A stretch of DNA of 64,000 nt, from positions 1,617,001 to 1,681,000 of the forward strand of contig NZ_CP065589.1 in the NCBI RefSeq assembly GCF_021278965.1, in the 5' to 3' direction. Source of the stretch: Chryseobacterium capnotolerans (GTDB lineage: Bacteria; Bacteroidota; Bacteroidia; Flavobacteriales; Weeksellaceae). Each line of letters starts with the position of its first letter. Positions within the stretch are counted from its first letter, which is position 1. Made by a program: the position numbers and the translations under genes. This document shows positions 39,815-49,526 of the stretch, piece after piece. The notes under the pieces were generated by a model. It was not told where the DNA came from. It saw only the letters and a program-made list of their open reading frames with translations, and searched no databases.

Positions 39815-39835
39815 AGCAGAGATCAATTCTCTGCT
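39815..39835 (-). terminator. Intrinsic terminator of the MFS gene
   Basis: AGCAGAGA (39815-39822) pairs with TCTCTGCT (39828-39835) around TCAAT, flanked by A5 and T5 tracts. Reading left it overlaps the stop codon of the MFS transporter gene and runs into a T run. Confidence 0.8.
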
Positions 39836-41034
39836 TTTTCTTTTTTAACCGCTTGATGCATAAAAAGGATCACTCCCAATAGCAGTATTGCAATGATAAG
39901 GTATCGCCAGGAAAGGTCTTTTTGTTCTGTTACTGTTCCGCTTACGGAAATTATAAAGCTGGTCACAGAAGTGATAACATATACCAGTCCGCCCATCAGC
40001 CCACCGGCTGTTCCGGCATTCTTAGGAAAATACAACATACTCGTTGTAAAGAATGAAGTAAATAAAACCCCCGAACAGATATGAATAAAAAAGGCAAAAG
40101 GAATCATAATATAAAGACTCTCCGCAAAATAGCTGGTAGTGATTAATCCGGCAATCAGGATCAGTTGAAGGATAATAGGTAATAGAATTCTTGATTTAAA
40201 TTCCAGTCCCAATCTTCGTTTTCCTATAAAGCCTCCAATCATCCATGAAAATCCTAAAATCAAAGTGCAATATCCAATCACTACAGGAGTAAAGTGGAAG
40301 GTGTTTTCAATAATGAAAGGCCCGGTAATATTAAAGAGCATTACAATAGAATAACTTAATCCCAGGATAATAATCCCCAACATGAAGATCTTATTTTTAA
40401 GCATCATTGAATACAGGTTGATGTTCTCTGAAAGATCCAGCTTTTTCTTCTGTGGAAGACTCTCGCCACTGAAAAACCATTCGAACAGGAATAAAAAACC
40501 CGCATAAAAGGCAAGGAAATAAAAGTTAGCATGCCAGTTAAACAACTTTTCAAGATAACCCCCAAGGAAAGGAGCGAGGATAGGGCCGCAGGACCAGGCA
40601 ATCGTAAAATAGCTCAGGTAATGCTTTACCCGTTCAGCATCATAAATATCTACAAAAATAGCGCGGGTAGCTACAACCAGTACCGAAACAGCAATTCCCT
40701 GAAGAATACGTAGCAGGCATATTAATAAAATACTGTTGGTCATTGTAATAAAAATACTGCTTAGGATCAAAACCAATAAAGCAAGTAATTTAGGTCGGTA
40801 GCGGCCGATGCTGTCTAGAATTCCACCCACAAATAGCTGTGAAATTCCATAACTCAACAGATAAGACGTTAAAGTGATCTGTATATCTTTTTCCGAAACC
40901 ATCATTTCCTTGGCCATAGAAGGAAAGGATGGCAGGTAAATATCAGTGACAAACCCTGAAAGCGGGATAGACACGAAAGCCATAATGGTTATTAATCTGA
41001 TGCGTTTCTCAGATGCTTCTCTCAACATATTCAT
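39823..41034 (-). CDS. Bcr/CflA-family MFS drug efflux transporter
   Basis: A 403-residue inner-membrane transporter with 12 predicted hydrophobic segments. The Bcr/CflA signature is at the N-terminus (SGFVTDIYLPSFPSMAKEM), the MFS loop motif A appears as GGILDSIGRYRPK, and motif C region as CGPILAPFLGGYLE. Family members export chloramphenicol, bicyclomycin, sulfonamides or peptides using proton antiport. An AraC-family gene ends 82 bases upstream in the same direction and probably regulates it. Confidence 0.9.
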   Translation of the reverse strand: MNMLREASEKRIRLITIMAFVSIPLSGFVTDIYLPSFPSMAKEMMVSEKDIQITLTSYLLSYGISQLFVGGILDSIGRYRPKLLALLVLILSSIFITMTNSILLICLLRILQGIAVSVLVVATRAIFVDIYDAERVKHYLSYFTIAWSCGPILAPFLGGYLEKLFNWHANFYFLAFYAGFLFLFEWFFSGESLPQKKKLDLSENINLYSMMLKNKIFMLGIIILGLSYSIVMLFNITGPFIIENTFHFTPVVIGYCTLILGFSWMIGGFIGKRRLGLEFKSRILLPIILQLILIAGLITTSYFAESLYIMIPFAFFIHICSGVLFTSFFTTSMLYFPKNAGTAGGLMGGLVYVITSVTSFIISVSGTVTEQKDLSWRYLIIAILLLGVILFMHQAVKKEKAEN

Positions 41035-41116
41035 TCATTTTTTACTCTGCAAAAATACTTCAAGAATAGAAAATTAAATTTTAAAAGACAAAGTAAAAAT
41101 TACAAAATTCAAATAT

Positions 41117-42028
41117 TTAGAAAGAGTTCTTAAATTTCAAAGGAGAAGTCTCGGCATGCTTTTTAAAGAAATTATTAAAATGGGAAGGCTGTTCAAAACC
41201 AAGCGTGTAGCCAACTTGAGCAATATCCCAATTCGTATATTTCAGCAGGTTCTTAGATTCTTCAAATATTTTTTCTTTAATAATCTGAGTGGTAGTAAGG
41301 CTTGTAACCGATTTTACAGATGAATTTAAATGATTGACATGCACATTCAGGTGATCTGCAAAATCAGAAGCGGTTTTTAAAGCTAATGGATAGGCTGGCG
41401 AATCCAGAGGAAACTGCTTATTCAGGAGTTCATCAAACAGTCTGTACAGGCGGACATTAGCAGGAAGTTCATTAAGACTCACATCCTCAACACGATTTTC
41501 AAGGGCAAGATGCAATACTGAAGCCAGGTTGCTTTTAATACCGCTGCAGCGGAAAGGATAGGTGGAATGATTCAGTTTGTACATCTGCTCAAAATACATG
41601 GTAGCCAGCTGGATCTGTTCCTCATTCAGAAATATAAACGGGTTACTCCATTCTTTAAATAATGAAGTCTTTTTAAACAGATTAAACTCTGAATTGATAT
41701 TAAAGAATTCCTGATTGAATAAACATGAAAACCCCTCCTGGAAGTCATCTTCACATTCCCAGGTATAAGGAATATTAGGGGAAGGGAAAAAGAGAACTGG
41801 GCGGTCAACATACGTCGTATGAGTTCCGTAATGAGCCGTTCCTTTTCCTATGATAAAACAGATTTTATAATAATCACGTCGGTTATAAGGGCTTTTAAAA
41901 CTGCAGTATTTCCTCGGAATGATGTTGAAATGGGTCTTTCCGGTCTCAAGATCAGCATCAGATATTTCGAGAATGTTTCTGCGGGTACGTTTGTAGTAGT
42001 CTTTTATGGTTTCCAGTTGATCACTCAT
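41117..42028 (-). CDS. AraC-family transcriptional regulator
   Basis: A 303-residue regulator with an N-terminal cupin-like sensor (PVLFFPSPNIPYTWECEDDF, GFSCLFNQEFF) and C-terminal double HTH (SDFADHLNVHVNHLNSSVKS, then WDIAQVGYTLGFEQPSHFNN and FFKKHAETSPLKFK). It is immediately upstream of and codirectional with the Bcr/CflA exporter, a common pairing for inducible efflux. The start ATG at 42028 gives a complete sensor domain. Confidence 0.9.
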   Translation of the reverse strand: MSDQLETIKDYYKRTRRNILEISDADLETGKTHFNIIPRKYCSFKSPYNRRDYYKICFIIGKGTAHYGTHTTYVDRPVLFFPSPNIPYTWECEDDFQEGFSCLFNQEFFNINSEFNLFKKTSLFKEWSNPFIFLNEEQIQLATMYFEQMYKLNHSTYPFRCSGIKSNLASVLHLALENRVEDVSLNELPANVRLYRLFDELLNKQFPLDSPAYPLALKTASDFADHLNVHVNHLNSSVKSVTSLTTTQIIKEKIFEESKNLLKYTNWDIAQVGYTLGFEQPSHFNNFFKKHAETSPLKFKNSF

Positions 42029-42124
42029 TTTTCCAGAATTATAAAAATCAAAGATAGGTAAATCTTTCGTTTTTCAGATTTGCCTTTGATAGTTTTTATA
42101 ATTGATATTGATATAAGATCCTTA

Positions 42125-42637
42125 CTAATTCTTACTGATCTGCATTTCTATGATATAAGAAGGAAGCTGAAAAGGAATTGTTTGAGCATCTTCTTTAATA
42201 ACAAATCCAGACTCTTTCAAAAACTCCAATAAAGGATCTTCAGCAAGAACATTGGTCCAGATGATATCCGTGAACGAAGCTGCAGTACGACATTTTTTCC
42301 ATAGAGATTCACGGGTCTCAGGAGTATTATATTCCTCGAGAATAACAAAATCAAGTTGTGTGAATCTTTTTCCTTTCTGAGAACCTGGATATCCGGAACC
42401 GCTTTTTAAAATACCATACCCTATAGGTTTCTCATCAGCATAAATGATAATAAGCTGATTAGAAAGATTATTCAATTCATTAATCATTTTCCTGGGATCC
42501 CAGTTTTCTATATAATGCTGGATCTCCTCTTCTGAAATAAGTTCTTTATAAGTAGTGTTTACAGCAGATTTAATGATGGTAAAAAGATCATCAACACCCT
42601 CGTCGGAACCTATGGTAAATTTTGAAACAATATTCAT
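42125..42637 (-). CDS. GNAT-like N-acetyltransferase
   Basis: A 170-residue protein with a GNAT-like fold: N-terminal VDDLFTIIKSAVNTTYKELI, then LIIIYADEKPIGYGILKSGS on the central strands, LDFVILEEYNTPETRESLW and the C-terminal LLEFLKESGFVIKEDAQ. The acetyl-CoA-binding R/Q-x-x-G-x-G/A loop is weak (PETRESLWKK), so activity is not certain. It is divergent from a MocR regulator across 113 bases containing three TACAGAT repeats, a typical MocR target arrangement. Confidence 0.72.
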   Translation of the reverse strand: MNIVSKFTIGSDEGVDDLFTIIKSAVNTTYKELISEEEIQHYIENWDPRKMINELNNLSNQLIIIYADEKPIGYGILKSGSGYPGSQKGKRFTQLDFVILEEYNTPETRESLWKKCRTAASFTDIIWTNVLAEDPLLEFLKESGFVIKEDAQTIPFQLPSYIIEMQISKN

Positions 42638-42680
42638 TCTTTTTTCTTCAAAATTATCAGATTAACGCATTCATAAAGGA

Positions 42681-42742
42681 TACAGATCGTTAAAATATAA
42701 CCGGTACAGATTCTAATTTTGTAAATTTGTTCAGTACAGATT
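42681..42742 (+). promoter_or_regulatory. TACAGAT direct repeats and -7 box in the GNAT/MocR divergent region
   Basis: TACAGAT occurs three times in the same orientation: 42681-42687, within GTACAGATT at 42704-42712, and within GTACAGATTAAT at 42734-42745. Spacings are 24 and 30 bases. A -7-like TAAATTTG (42722-42729) lies between the second and third. MocR proteins typically bind direct repeats near their own divergent promoter, so these are likely operator sites controlling both genes. Confidence 0.6.
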
Positions 42743-42750
42743 AATGAGAG

Positions 42751-44175
42751 ATGATGAAAATTTACAAATACGAGGCTTTTACAGCAATCATAGAAGAGCA
42801 GATCAGAAACGGAATTTTACAGGGCGGAGATAAGCTGCCATCCATCCGGGAAATAAAAGAAAAGTATAATCTGAGTATAAGTTCCGTACAAAGTGGTTTC
42901 GAATATCTGATGATTAAAGGGTTAATTGAAAGCCGCCCACGTTCAGGCTATTTTGTAACAGAAAAAAAAGAAGAATATATTCCTGAGATCAGAATTAAGC
43001 TTCCTGCGGTAGTTCGGGATGAGGGGTTTATGAAAAATCTACTGCTGACCTCCAAAAGAATTTCAGAATCTAGTTCCTTCAATACGGCTGTGCCCGGTGA
43101 TCTTTTAATTCCTCAGAAGCTGATTTTAAGAACCATGCAGGAAGTAATTCGGGAAAAAGGAGCTTCTTTACTGAGGTATTATCCTTCCAATGGACTTGAA
43201 GCACTGAGGAAACAGATCATAAAGCAAATGGGAATATATGGCTCCCGGCTCAATCCTGATGAGTTGATCATCACAGATGGTGCTCTGCAGGCATTAACGA
43301 TTGCGTTATGCTCTGTAACCAAGGCTGGAGATGTAGTAGCAGTGGATAGCCCGTGTGTATTTTCTATCTTGGAAGTAATTGCTAATCTGGATCTGAAGGT
43401 TATTGAGATCCCTGTTCATTATAGAAACGGTTTTGATTCTGAATATTTTCGGAAGGTTTGTTCAGAAAACGATATCCGTGCTCTTATCATTACCCCGAAT
43501 TTCCATAACCCAACCGGTATCAGGATGAGTGATGAAACTAAGAAGGATGTATTGGGAATTGCGGAAGATCACCAGGTATGTATTATCGAAAATGATATGT
43601 ATTCAGATCTTTACTTTGAAGAAAAGCGTCCATCCAGTATTAAAAGTTTTGATGAAAAAGGATGGGTGATGACCTATTCTTCGTTTTCAAAAACGCTGGC
43701 TCCCGGAATTCGTTTGGGCTGGCTGTATGCCGGGCAATTTTATGCAAGAGCAGAAAGAGCAAAATTTGCATTGGGCAGGTCTGTATCTCCGCTTTACCAG
43801 GAACTTATCCTGAAATTGCTACAGGAGAATAGTTATGAAAGACATCTGCGCTCATTTCGTAAAAAATTAAATCAGCAGGCTATTCAGCTGCTTGAGGTGC
43901 TGAAGAAATCTTTTCCGGAGGGCTCCTATTTTCACAGACCTCAAGGCGGATACAGTATCTGGGCACAAATGCCGGACAATATGGATATGAAAAAATTTCA
44001 TAAGTATTGTGAGAAGCATGAAATTTTATTCACACCTGGAAATACATTTTCTCTTACAGATAAGTATGATCACCATTTTCGGGTTGTCTTTTCAGAAAGA
44101 ATTACTTCCGAAAGCCTTCGTTTATTAGAAGAAGCAGGAACAAAAGTTCATGAATTTATTCTCAATGGAAACTAA
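42751..44175 (+). CDS. MocR-type GntR regulator with aminotransferase domain
   Basis: A 474-residue protein: N-terminal GntR winged helix (GGDKLPSIREIKEKYNLSIS, LIESRPRSGYFV) and a complete fold-type I PLP aminotransferase domain. The PLP region shows ITDGALQALTIALC, TPNFHNPTGIRMS, and the Schiff-base lysine in YSSFSKTLAPGIRLGWL (near residue 315). MocR proteins use PLP or an amino-acid adduct as effector, and some (PdxR) control PLP synthesis. No pdxS/T genes are near; the divergent GNAT gene is the likely target. Start is the first of two adjacent Met codons. Confidence 0.9.
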   Translation: MMKIYKYEAFTAIIEEQIRNGILQGGDKLPSIREIKEKYNLSISSVQSGFEYLMIKGLIESRPRSGYFVTEKKEEYIPEIRIKLPAVVRDEGFMKNLLLTSKRISESSSFNTAVPGDLLIPQKLILRTMQEVIREKGASLLRYYPSNGLEALRKQIIKQMGIYGSRLNPDELIITDGALQALTIALCSVTKAGDVVAVDSPCVFSILEVIANLDLKVIEIPVHYRNGFDSEYFRKVCSENDIRALIITPNFHNPTGIRMSDETKKDVLGIAEDHQVCIIENDMYSDLYFEEKRPSSIKSFDEKGWVMTYSSFSKTLAPGIRLGWLYAGQFYARAERAKFALGRSVSPLYQELILKLLQENSYERHLRSFRKKLNQQAIQLLEVLKKSFPEGSYFHRPQGGYSIWAQMPDNMDMKKFHKYCEKHEILFTPGNTFSLTDKYDHHFRVVFSERITSESLRLLEEAGTKVHEFILNGN

Positions 44176-44276
44176 AATAAAAGAAAAAGTCTCATTAGCT
44201 CAATTATTACAATGGAAGACAAATATATTCGTATCAGATCAAAGATAAAGATTGGACGAGTGGTTAATTCTCTACT

Positions 44277-45755
44277 TTATTCAATCAAATATCTGATATT
44301 CTTATCAACTTCCAATAGAGGAATTCCATCAGTAACCTGGAAAGAAAAGCCATTGATCCATTTTTCCTTGGCAAGATCAATATCTTCGCCGTTTATCATA
44401 TGCTTTTGGAAGAAATAGGAAATATCCTGTTTCAGATATTTTTGAGCAAGCTCAAGAAGAAGCTCATCCGTAAACTTTATTTTTTTCTCTTTACAGATTT
44501 TCAATAGTTCCCGCATCAGATCATCCAAGGACTTTTTATAATTGGTTTTCAGCATAATTTGATTATCCAGCCAGAAGGCAAAAATAGCCCCGCGTCTGTA
44601 GGGAACCTTTTCTACATTTCTGCTTTTCCAGAAGTTATCCTTTATTTTATAATTAGGAATATTTCTTTCCGGGTTTTTCCAATGGCTTTTGATGACTTCG
44701 CTGTTAAAGAGTTTTTGCCATTCATCCATCGAAATATCTTTTATTCTTAATCTGTTTTTATAAGTATAATAATCTGTAAAACCTTCGCTGAACCAATAAT
44801 TCAGTTCTTCATGTTTATTTTGAATTGTATTCCCGATCCATTCATGCATCAGTTCATGATGAAAAAGATATCGGTATGAATCCTTGTTATTGAAGGGATT
44901 ATTTGTTCCCTGGATTATAAATGCATTTTTGATCGCAGAACCTGTAGTACTGTAGCCTTTATATAAACTGTCTTTTTGAGAAACAGTGGGCGTCATGGTA
45001 ACCGTAAAATAATCCTGATCATAATCCTGCCAGAAGTCCCTTTGAGATTGTACGGCTTTTTTAAGATTGGAAAATAAGAACTCATCAGTCAACTCGTTAT
45101 TCCATTGATCTCTCAACGCAAAATAAATAGGCTTATCATGTATTGTAAAAGAATAAAACCTGTAATCGCCTCCTATAAAAATTGAATTGTAAAAACCTTC
45201 CCAAAGAACAGCCTTGATTTTCTGCTTGCGAACTTGAGAGGCAAAATTATTATGAAGCTTAAACTTTTCAGGGAAATTTAACCATTCAATAGAAAATTCA
45301 AATTCCTGTTCATTCGGCATTTTTGTAAAGGAGGCCGGAACTACAAAAAGATTTTTCCCTAAAACATGGAAGAAAGCATTGTTGATTCTGGGGCGGTTGA
45401 AGATCTTATAATTAGGATCTGTAAAATCCTGTTTAATATGATAAGTCAGAGAAAATTGGGTTCCTTTGTTCTGATGGATCTTTATGGCATTACTTTCAGG
45501 CTTTATTTCAAAAGTAAGATGAGGATTATCCTCCTTTAATAGGACCAGGTTTTTAAAAAGATCATTTTCTCCCCAGTTTTCATTGGCATAATAGAAGGAT
45601 AAAGTATCTGACGCTTTTTTCAGCTTATAATCTACCTGAACTTTTAAACCATTCTTTGAAAGATCTGCATCATAATAAACCTTATAATTGATCTTGTTTT
45701 GTGAAAAAGCAATGAACGGCAGTATGAGTGCCAGGAACAATAATTTTCTGATCAT
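44277..45755 (-). CDS. M1/M61-like gluzincin metallopeptidase, exported
   Basis: A 492-residue protease with a signal peptide (LLFLALILPFIAFSQN). The zinc site is HHELMHEWIGN followed about 20 residues later by YWFSEGFTDYYTY, giving HExxH and the third ligand Glu. The spacing between HExxH and the Glu is one residue longer than the classical M1 pattern, and the FxEGFTxYY form resembles M61. N-terminal beta-rich region, C-terminal helical region. Likely periplasmic or outer-membrane peptide degradation. It converges with the MocR gene. Confidence 0.85.
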   Translation of the reverse strand: MIRKLLFLALILPFIAFSQNKINYKVYYDADLSKNGLKVQVDYKLKKASDTLSFYYANENWGENDLFKNLVLLKEDNPHLTFEIKPESNAIKIHQNKGTQFSLTYHIKQDFTDPNYKIFNRPRINNAFFHVLGKNLFVVPASFTKMPNEQEFEFSIEWLNFPEKFKLHNNFASQVRKQKIKAVLWEGFYNSIFIGGDYRFYSFTIHDKPIYFALRDQWNNELTDEFLFSNLKKAVQSQRDFWQDYDQDYFTVTMTPTVSQKDSLYKGYSTTGSAIKNAFIIQGTNNPFNNKDSYRYLFHHELMHEWIGNTIQNKHEELNYWFSEGFTDYYTYKNRLRIKDISMDEWQKLFNSEVIKSHWKNPERNIPNYKIKDNFWKSRNVEKVPYRRGAIFAFWLDNQIMLKTNYKKSLDDLMRELLKICKEKKIKFTDELLLELAQKYLKQDISYFFQKHMINGEDIDLAKEKWINGFSFQVTDGIPLLEVDKNIRYLIE

Positions 45756-46045
45756 GGATTAGTTCGTTTTTTCCAAATGTAAGATAAAAATCCAAAAACA
45801 GAAGAAAGGTGTTATCAATAAAACGAAAATAAAGAAGAATAATCAATGTAAAATTCAGTGGTGAAATTTGACTTACTCACGATTACAACGGGTTTTATAT
45901 CGAAATTGAAGGTTAAAAATCGATAAAAATCGGTTCGTGAATAGAAATATGTTAAAATTTCGCTCATTTTGCTTAAACTTTTTTCCTTGCTACTAGGCTG
46001 GAATCACCATAAAACCTATATTTGCAGCCTAAATTTTTAAATATA
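45756..46045. other. Intergenic region with promoter -7 box for the histone-like gene
   Basis: About 290 AT-rich bases between divergent genes. TATATTTG at 46017-46024 matches the TAnnTTTG -7 consensus and lies 21 bases before the ATG at 46046. No suitable -33 element was found at the expected distance. Confidence 0.45.
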
Positions 46046-46222
46046 ATGAAAGAACTAATTGAAAAAATCAACGCAGAATTTGAGGCGTTCACAACTGAGG
46101 CAAACCAACAAGCGGAAAAAGGAAACAAAGCAGCTGGTACAAGAGCTCGTAAATCAGCTTTAGAATTAAGCAAATTGTTCAAGGATTTCAGAAAAGTTTC
46201 TGTAGAAGAATCTAAGAAGTAA
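46046..46222 (+). CDS. Histone H1-like small DNA-binding protein
   Basis: A 58-residue protein beginning MKELIEKINAEFEAFTTEAN, with QAEKGNKAAGTRARKSALEL and a basic, Lys-ending tail (VSVEESKK). This is the short Hc1-like histone H1 protein that is highly conserved across Bacteroidota. It probably binds DNA as a nucleoid component. The frame is open from 46022, but that Met lies over the -7 box, so 46046 is used. Monocistronic, with its own promoter-like box and terminator. Confidence 0.85.
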   Translation: MKELIEKINAEFEAFTTEANQQAEKGNKAAGTRARKSALELSKLFKDFRKVSVEESKK

Positions 46223-46234
46223 TTCAACCTTTAG

Positions 46235-46258
46235 CCGGCTTTTGTAGCCGGTTTTTTT
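46235..46258 (+). terminator. Intrinsic terminator after the histone-like gene
   Basis: CCGGCT (46235-46240) pairs with AGCCGG (46246-46251) around TTTGT, followed by seven T. Confidence 0.85.
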
Positions 46259-46443
46259 ATGCCCTTAGCACAATTATCTTCTCTTGGTTGCGATGGCCTC
46301 TCAAAAACAGCAAAGACATCCATTTTAAAAGAATTTTAAAAATTGAAATATACTTTTGGGGTTTCAATATTAAATTTTCCCTTGTAGAGTGGTTATCATC
46401 TGTATAATTTGTATTTTAGGAATATCAATTACACGGAAATACA

Positions 46444-47601
46444 ATGAAGCATTCCTTTTTGCTGTTTATCCTGATTTTTAATTTTTATTCGGCTCAAAAA
46501 CTTCAGGTAGTAGATGCTGAAAATGGAAAACCGATTCCTAATGCAAGAATTCTTCTGCACAATCAGATTGTTTATACTAATGAAGAGGGCTTTGCGCCCG
46601 TAGATCAAAGCTCAGTAGATTTTGAAGTTTCAGCATCGGGATTTCAAAAGGCATCTATTCAGAAATTGTATTCTCCAATAAAATTGAAAAGAGGATATAA
46701 AAGTATTGATGAGGTAAAACTGACTAAGGTGGACCTGAAAAAAATCTTTGAAGATGTGGCCAGAAATTACAAAAAGAGATATTATAATGAGCCCTCCCTT
46801 TATGATGTTACATTTAAAGAAAAAAAGGTTGACAATCATCAAATTCATTTTTTAGTCATTGCAGAAACAAAGCTATGGAGTAAAACTAATTTTTACAATC
46901 CCAACAAATCATTTGACAATAACCTCCAAATGCAGCTGAATAATGTGAAGTATTTTAAGGATTTAAAATCAGACAGCATTTTTGTAAATGAAATACAGAA
47001 ATTCTCTCCAGAATATATGGGTAATTATTTCTTTAATTTTGAGTTGAACAGAGCCTTGACTCATGTGAAAAATGAAGAATCAAAATATTCCGGGTGGATG
47101 ATTTTCGAACAGGGAGATGAGCAATTAATCACCTTTACTATTAAGTCAGGATTGGGAATTGATATGGAAGGAGAAATGAAATATAATAAGACCGATAAGG
47201 TGATTACTTATTTTGAAATTCATTATTTGCAGGATCAGTACCCAATGGTTAAAAGAAAAATAGGAAATGGGGAAGAGTATGATTATCAGTTGGGAAATGC
47301 AATTCTTGTTTTTGATTTTTACAAAAATGAAGGAGTGTATGTTCCTGCGATGAGTAGGATTGAAGGCAATAAATATATTGCTTATTATAAAGGGGTTAAA
47401 CATGAACGGAAAATAAGTAGAGAGCTTATTTATAATACTTTTAAGAAATCTGATAAAAATGGATTAACTCCCAGAGTAGATTTTAATAAAAATATCTGGG
47501 ATAACACCTCAGTAAAAGAAGATAAAAATAATTCGATTCTGCTTACTACAGAGGAACAGGCCTTTATCAACAGAAGTTTACCGGATTTCGGATCAAAATA
47601 A
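46444..47601 (+). CDS. Exported protein with carboxypeptidase-like regulatory (CarboxypepD_reg) domain
   Basis: A 385-residue protein. Signal peptide (SFLLFILIFNFYSAQ), then a beta-sandwich of the carboxypeptidase D regulatory-like type (LQVVDAENGKPIPNARILLH, YTNEEGFAPVD) common at the start of Bacteroidota surface and TonB-linked proteins. The remaining 300 residues are beta-rich and not assigned to a family (FEQGDEQLITFTIKSGLGID). No enzymatic motif. Probably periplasmic or outer-membrane associated. Alone between histone-like and peptidase genes. Confidence 0.78.
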   Translation: MKHSFLLFILIFNFYSAQKLQVVDAENGKPIPNARILLHNQIVYTNEEGFAPVDQSSVDFEVSASGFQKASIQKLYSPIKLKRGYKSIDEVKLTKVDLKKIFEDVARNYKKRYYNEPSLYDVTFKEKKVDNHQIHFLVIAETKLWSKTNFYNPNKSFDNNLQMQLNNVKYFKDLKSDSIFVNEIQKFSPEYMGNYFFNFELNRALTHVKNEESKYSGWMIFEQGDEQLITFTIKSGLGIDMEGEMKYNKTDKVITYFEIHYLQDQYPMVKRKIGNGEEYDYQLGNAILVFDFYKNEGVYVPAMSRIEGNKYIAYYKGVKHERKISRELIYNTFKKSDKNGLTPRVDFNKNIWDNTSVKEDKNNSILLTTEEQAFINRSLPDFGSK

Positions 47602-47756
47602 AAGAGAAATGTTATATTGTTAAATTAAGAGATCAGGAAAATAATTTCATTTTTCTTCTAAAATGGATTTAAATACTGATGCCTAAAGACTTTTTTACTT
47701 TAATTTCTTTATCATCTCCGCAATTTCCTCTATCTTTAATGCAATCAATATACATT

Positions 47757-49327
47757 ATGAGGATAAATAGATTTTTTGCAGTACCGGCTGTTATGCTGGC
47801 TGCCCAATTTTCATGGGCTCAGGTAAAGGTAGACCCAAAAGAAAACCTTCACCCAATCGTAAAAAGTTTTGTAGATGAGGTTAATAACAATTCCCAGCTT
47901 GAAGGGATGGCTTATGAACTTCTGGATGGGATAGGACCACGTCTTGTGGGAACTCCGGAAATGCTTGCCGCTAATGAATGGAGTGCAGAAAAGCTTCGTT
48001 CATGGGGAATTGATGCCAATCTTCAGCAATTTGGAACCTGGAAAGGATGGCAGAGAGGAACTACCCATGTTGATATGGTATTTCCAAGAGTAAAATCTTT
48101 GGCTGCTACTCAGCTGGCGTGGAGTCCTGCCACTAAAAAAGCGGTTGAAGCAGAGGTAGTCATTCTTCCAAAAGTATCATCTAAAGCAGAATTCGACAAA
48201 TGGCTTCCGTCTGTAAAGGGAAAGATTGTACTGATGGCTCAATATCAGAAGATCGGACGTTCTGATGAACAGATCAAAGAATTTGCAACCCCGGAACTTT
48301 ATGAAAAGCTTAAAGCTGAAAAAGAACAGGCTTCCAAAGACTTTACAGCCTATGTAAAGAACATAGGGTATGATAATAATACCCTTCCAGAAGCATTGGA
48401 AAATGCAGGTGCAGCTGGAATTGCCATTTCAAACTGGACCGGAATCATGGGGGCTAACAGAATTTTTGGAGCAAAAACATCTAAAATCCCAATGATAGAC
48501 ATTGATGTGGAAGACTATGGAATGCTTTACAGAATGGCAGAGAAAGGGGCACAGCCTAAAATTAAAATTGATGCACAGTCTAAGGTGCTTCCTGAAGCGA
48601 AAAGCTTTAATACAATCGGTATGATTAAAGGAAAAGAAAAACCGGATGAGTATGTCATTCTTTCGGCTCACCTTGATTCTTGGGATGGTGCTCAAGGGGC
48701 TACAGACAACGGAACCGGTACCCTGACGATGCTGGAAACCATGAGAATTCTGAAAAAATACTATCCCAATAACAAAAGAACAATTGTCATTGGTCTTTGG
48801 GGAAGCGAAGAACAGGGATTGAACGGTTCAAGAGGTTTTGTAGCAGATAACCCTCAGATTATAAAAGGAACACAGGCTGCTTTCAACCAGGATAACGGGA
48901 CTGGGCGTGTCGTGAATATCAGTGGCCAAGGGTTTGTAAAGGCTTATGATTATATAGGGAAATGGCTTGACGGAGTTCCAAAAGCAGTAAGAAGCCACAT
49001 TAAGACTGACTTCCCTGGAATGCCTGGCGGCGGTGGATCTGACCATGCTTCATTTGTTGCAGCAGGAGTGCCTGGATTCTCGCTGGGTTCTTTGAACTGG
49101 GGCTATTTTGGGTACACATGGCATACAACAAAAGATACCTACGACAAAATCGTTTTTGATGAGGTGAAGAATAATGTGATCCTAACGGCAGCATTGGCCT
49201 ATATGGCGTCTGAAGATCCTGAATTTACCAACAGAGAAAAAGAGTGATGCCTAAAGACGATAAAGGAAACCTGGTACAGTGGCCGGAAGCAAAAGAACCT
49301 AAAAGAAGTTCTAAAGATTATAAATAA
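47757..49327 (+). CDS. M28 family aminopeptidase, exported, frameshifted near the C-terminus
   Basis: The corrected product is about 523 residues. Signal peptide (FFAVPAVMLAAQFSWAQ), a PA-like insertion, and the M28 two-zinc site: SAHLDSWDGAQGATDNGTGT, IVIGLWGSEEQGLNGSRGF and WHTTKDTYDKI. It likely releases N-terminal amino acids outside the cytoplasm. The open frame extends upstream to 47679, but the Met at 47757 begins the signal peptide. The uncorrected frame ends at 49247. One more A in the run 49237-49241 continues as VMPKDDKGNLVQWPEAKEPK and ends SSKDYK at 49325-49327, where a terminator follows. Confidence 0.87.
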
Positions 49328-49358
49328 TAAAAAGATTCTTTACAAAAAAGAATTTTTC

Positions 49359-49388
49359 AAAAAGGCTGTCCGAAAGGGCAGTCTTTTT
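49359..49388 (+). terminator. Intrinsic terminator after the M28 peptidase gene
   Basis: AAAAAGGCTGTCC (49359-49371) pairs with GGGCAGTCTTTTT (49376-49388) with two G-T pairs around a GAAA tetraloop. Confidence 0.85.
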
Positions 49389-49526
49389 ATTTGTACAATA
49401 TTTTGTTTGTTGTACATATTGTCAGAGGGTATAATATGCAATAAAAAAACATGTAAATACAAAAAGAGGTAAAGGGTGGATTTTTAATTTTAAAAAGCTT
49501 TTAGAATTAAAAAAACACACCACATT

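Noticed and set aside
44212-44418. Rightward 68-codon frame after the MocR gene
   Set aside because: Mostly antisense to the 3' end of the metallopeptidase gene.
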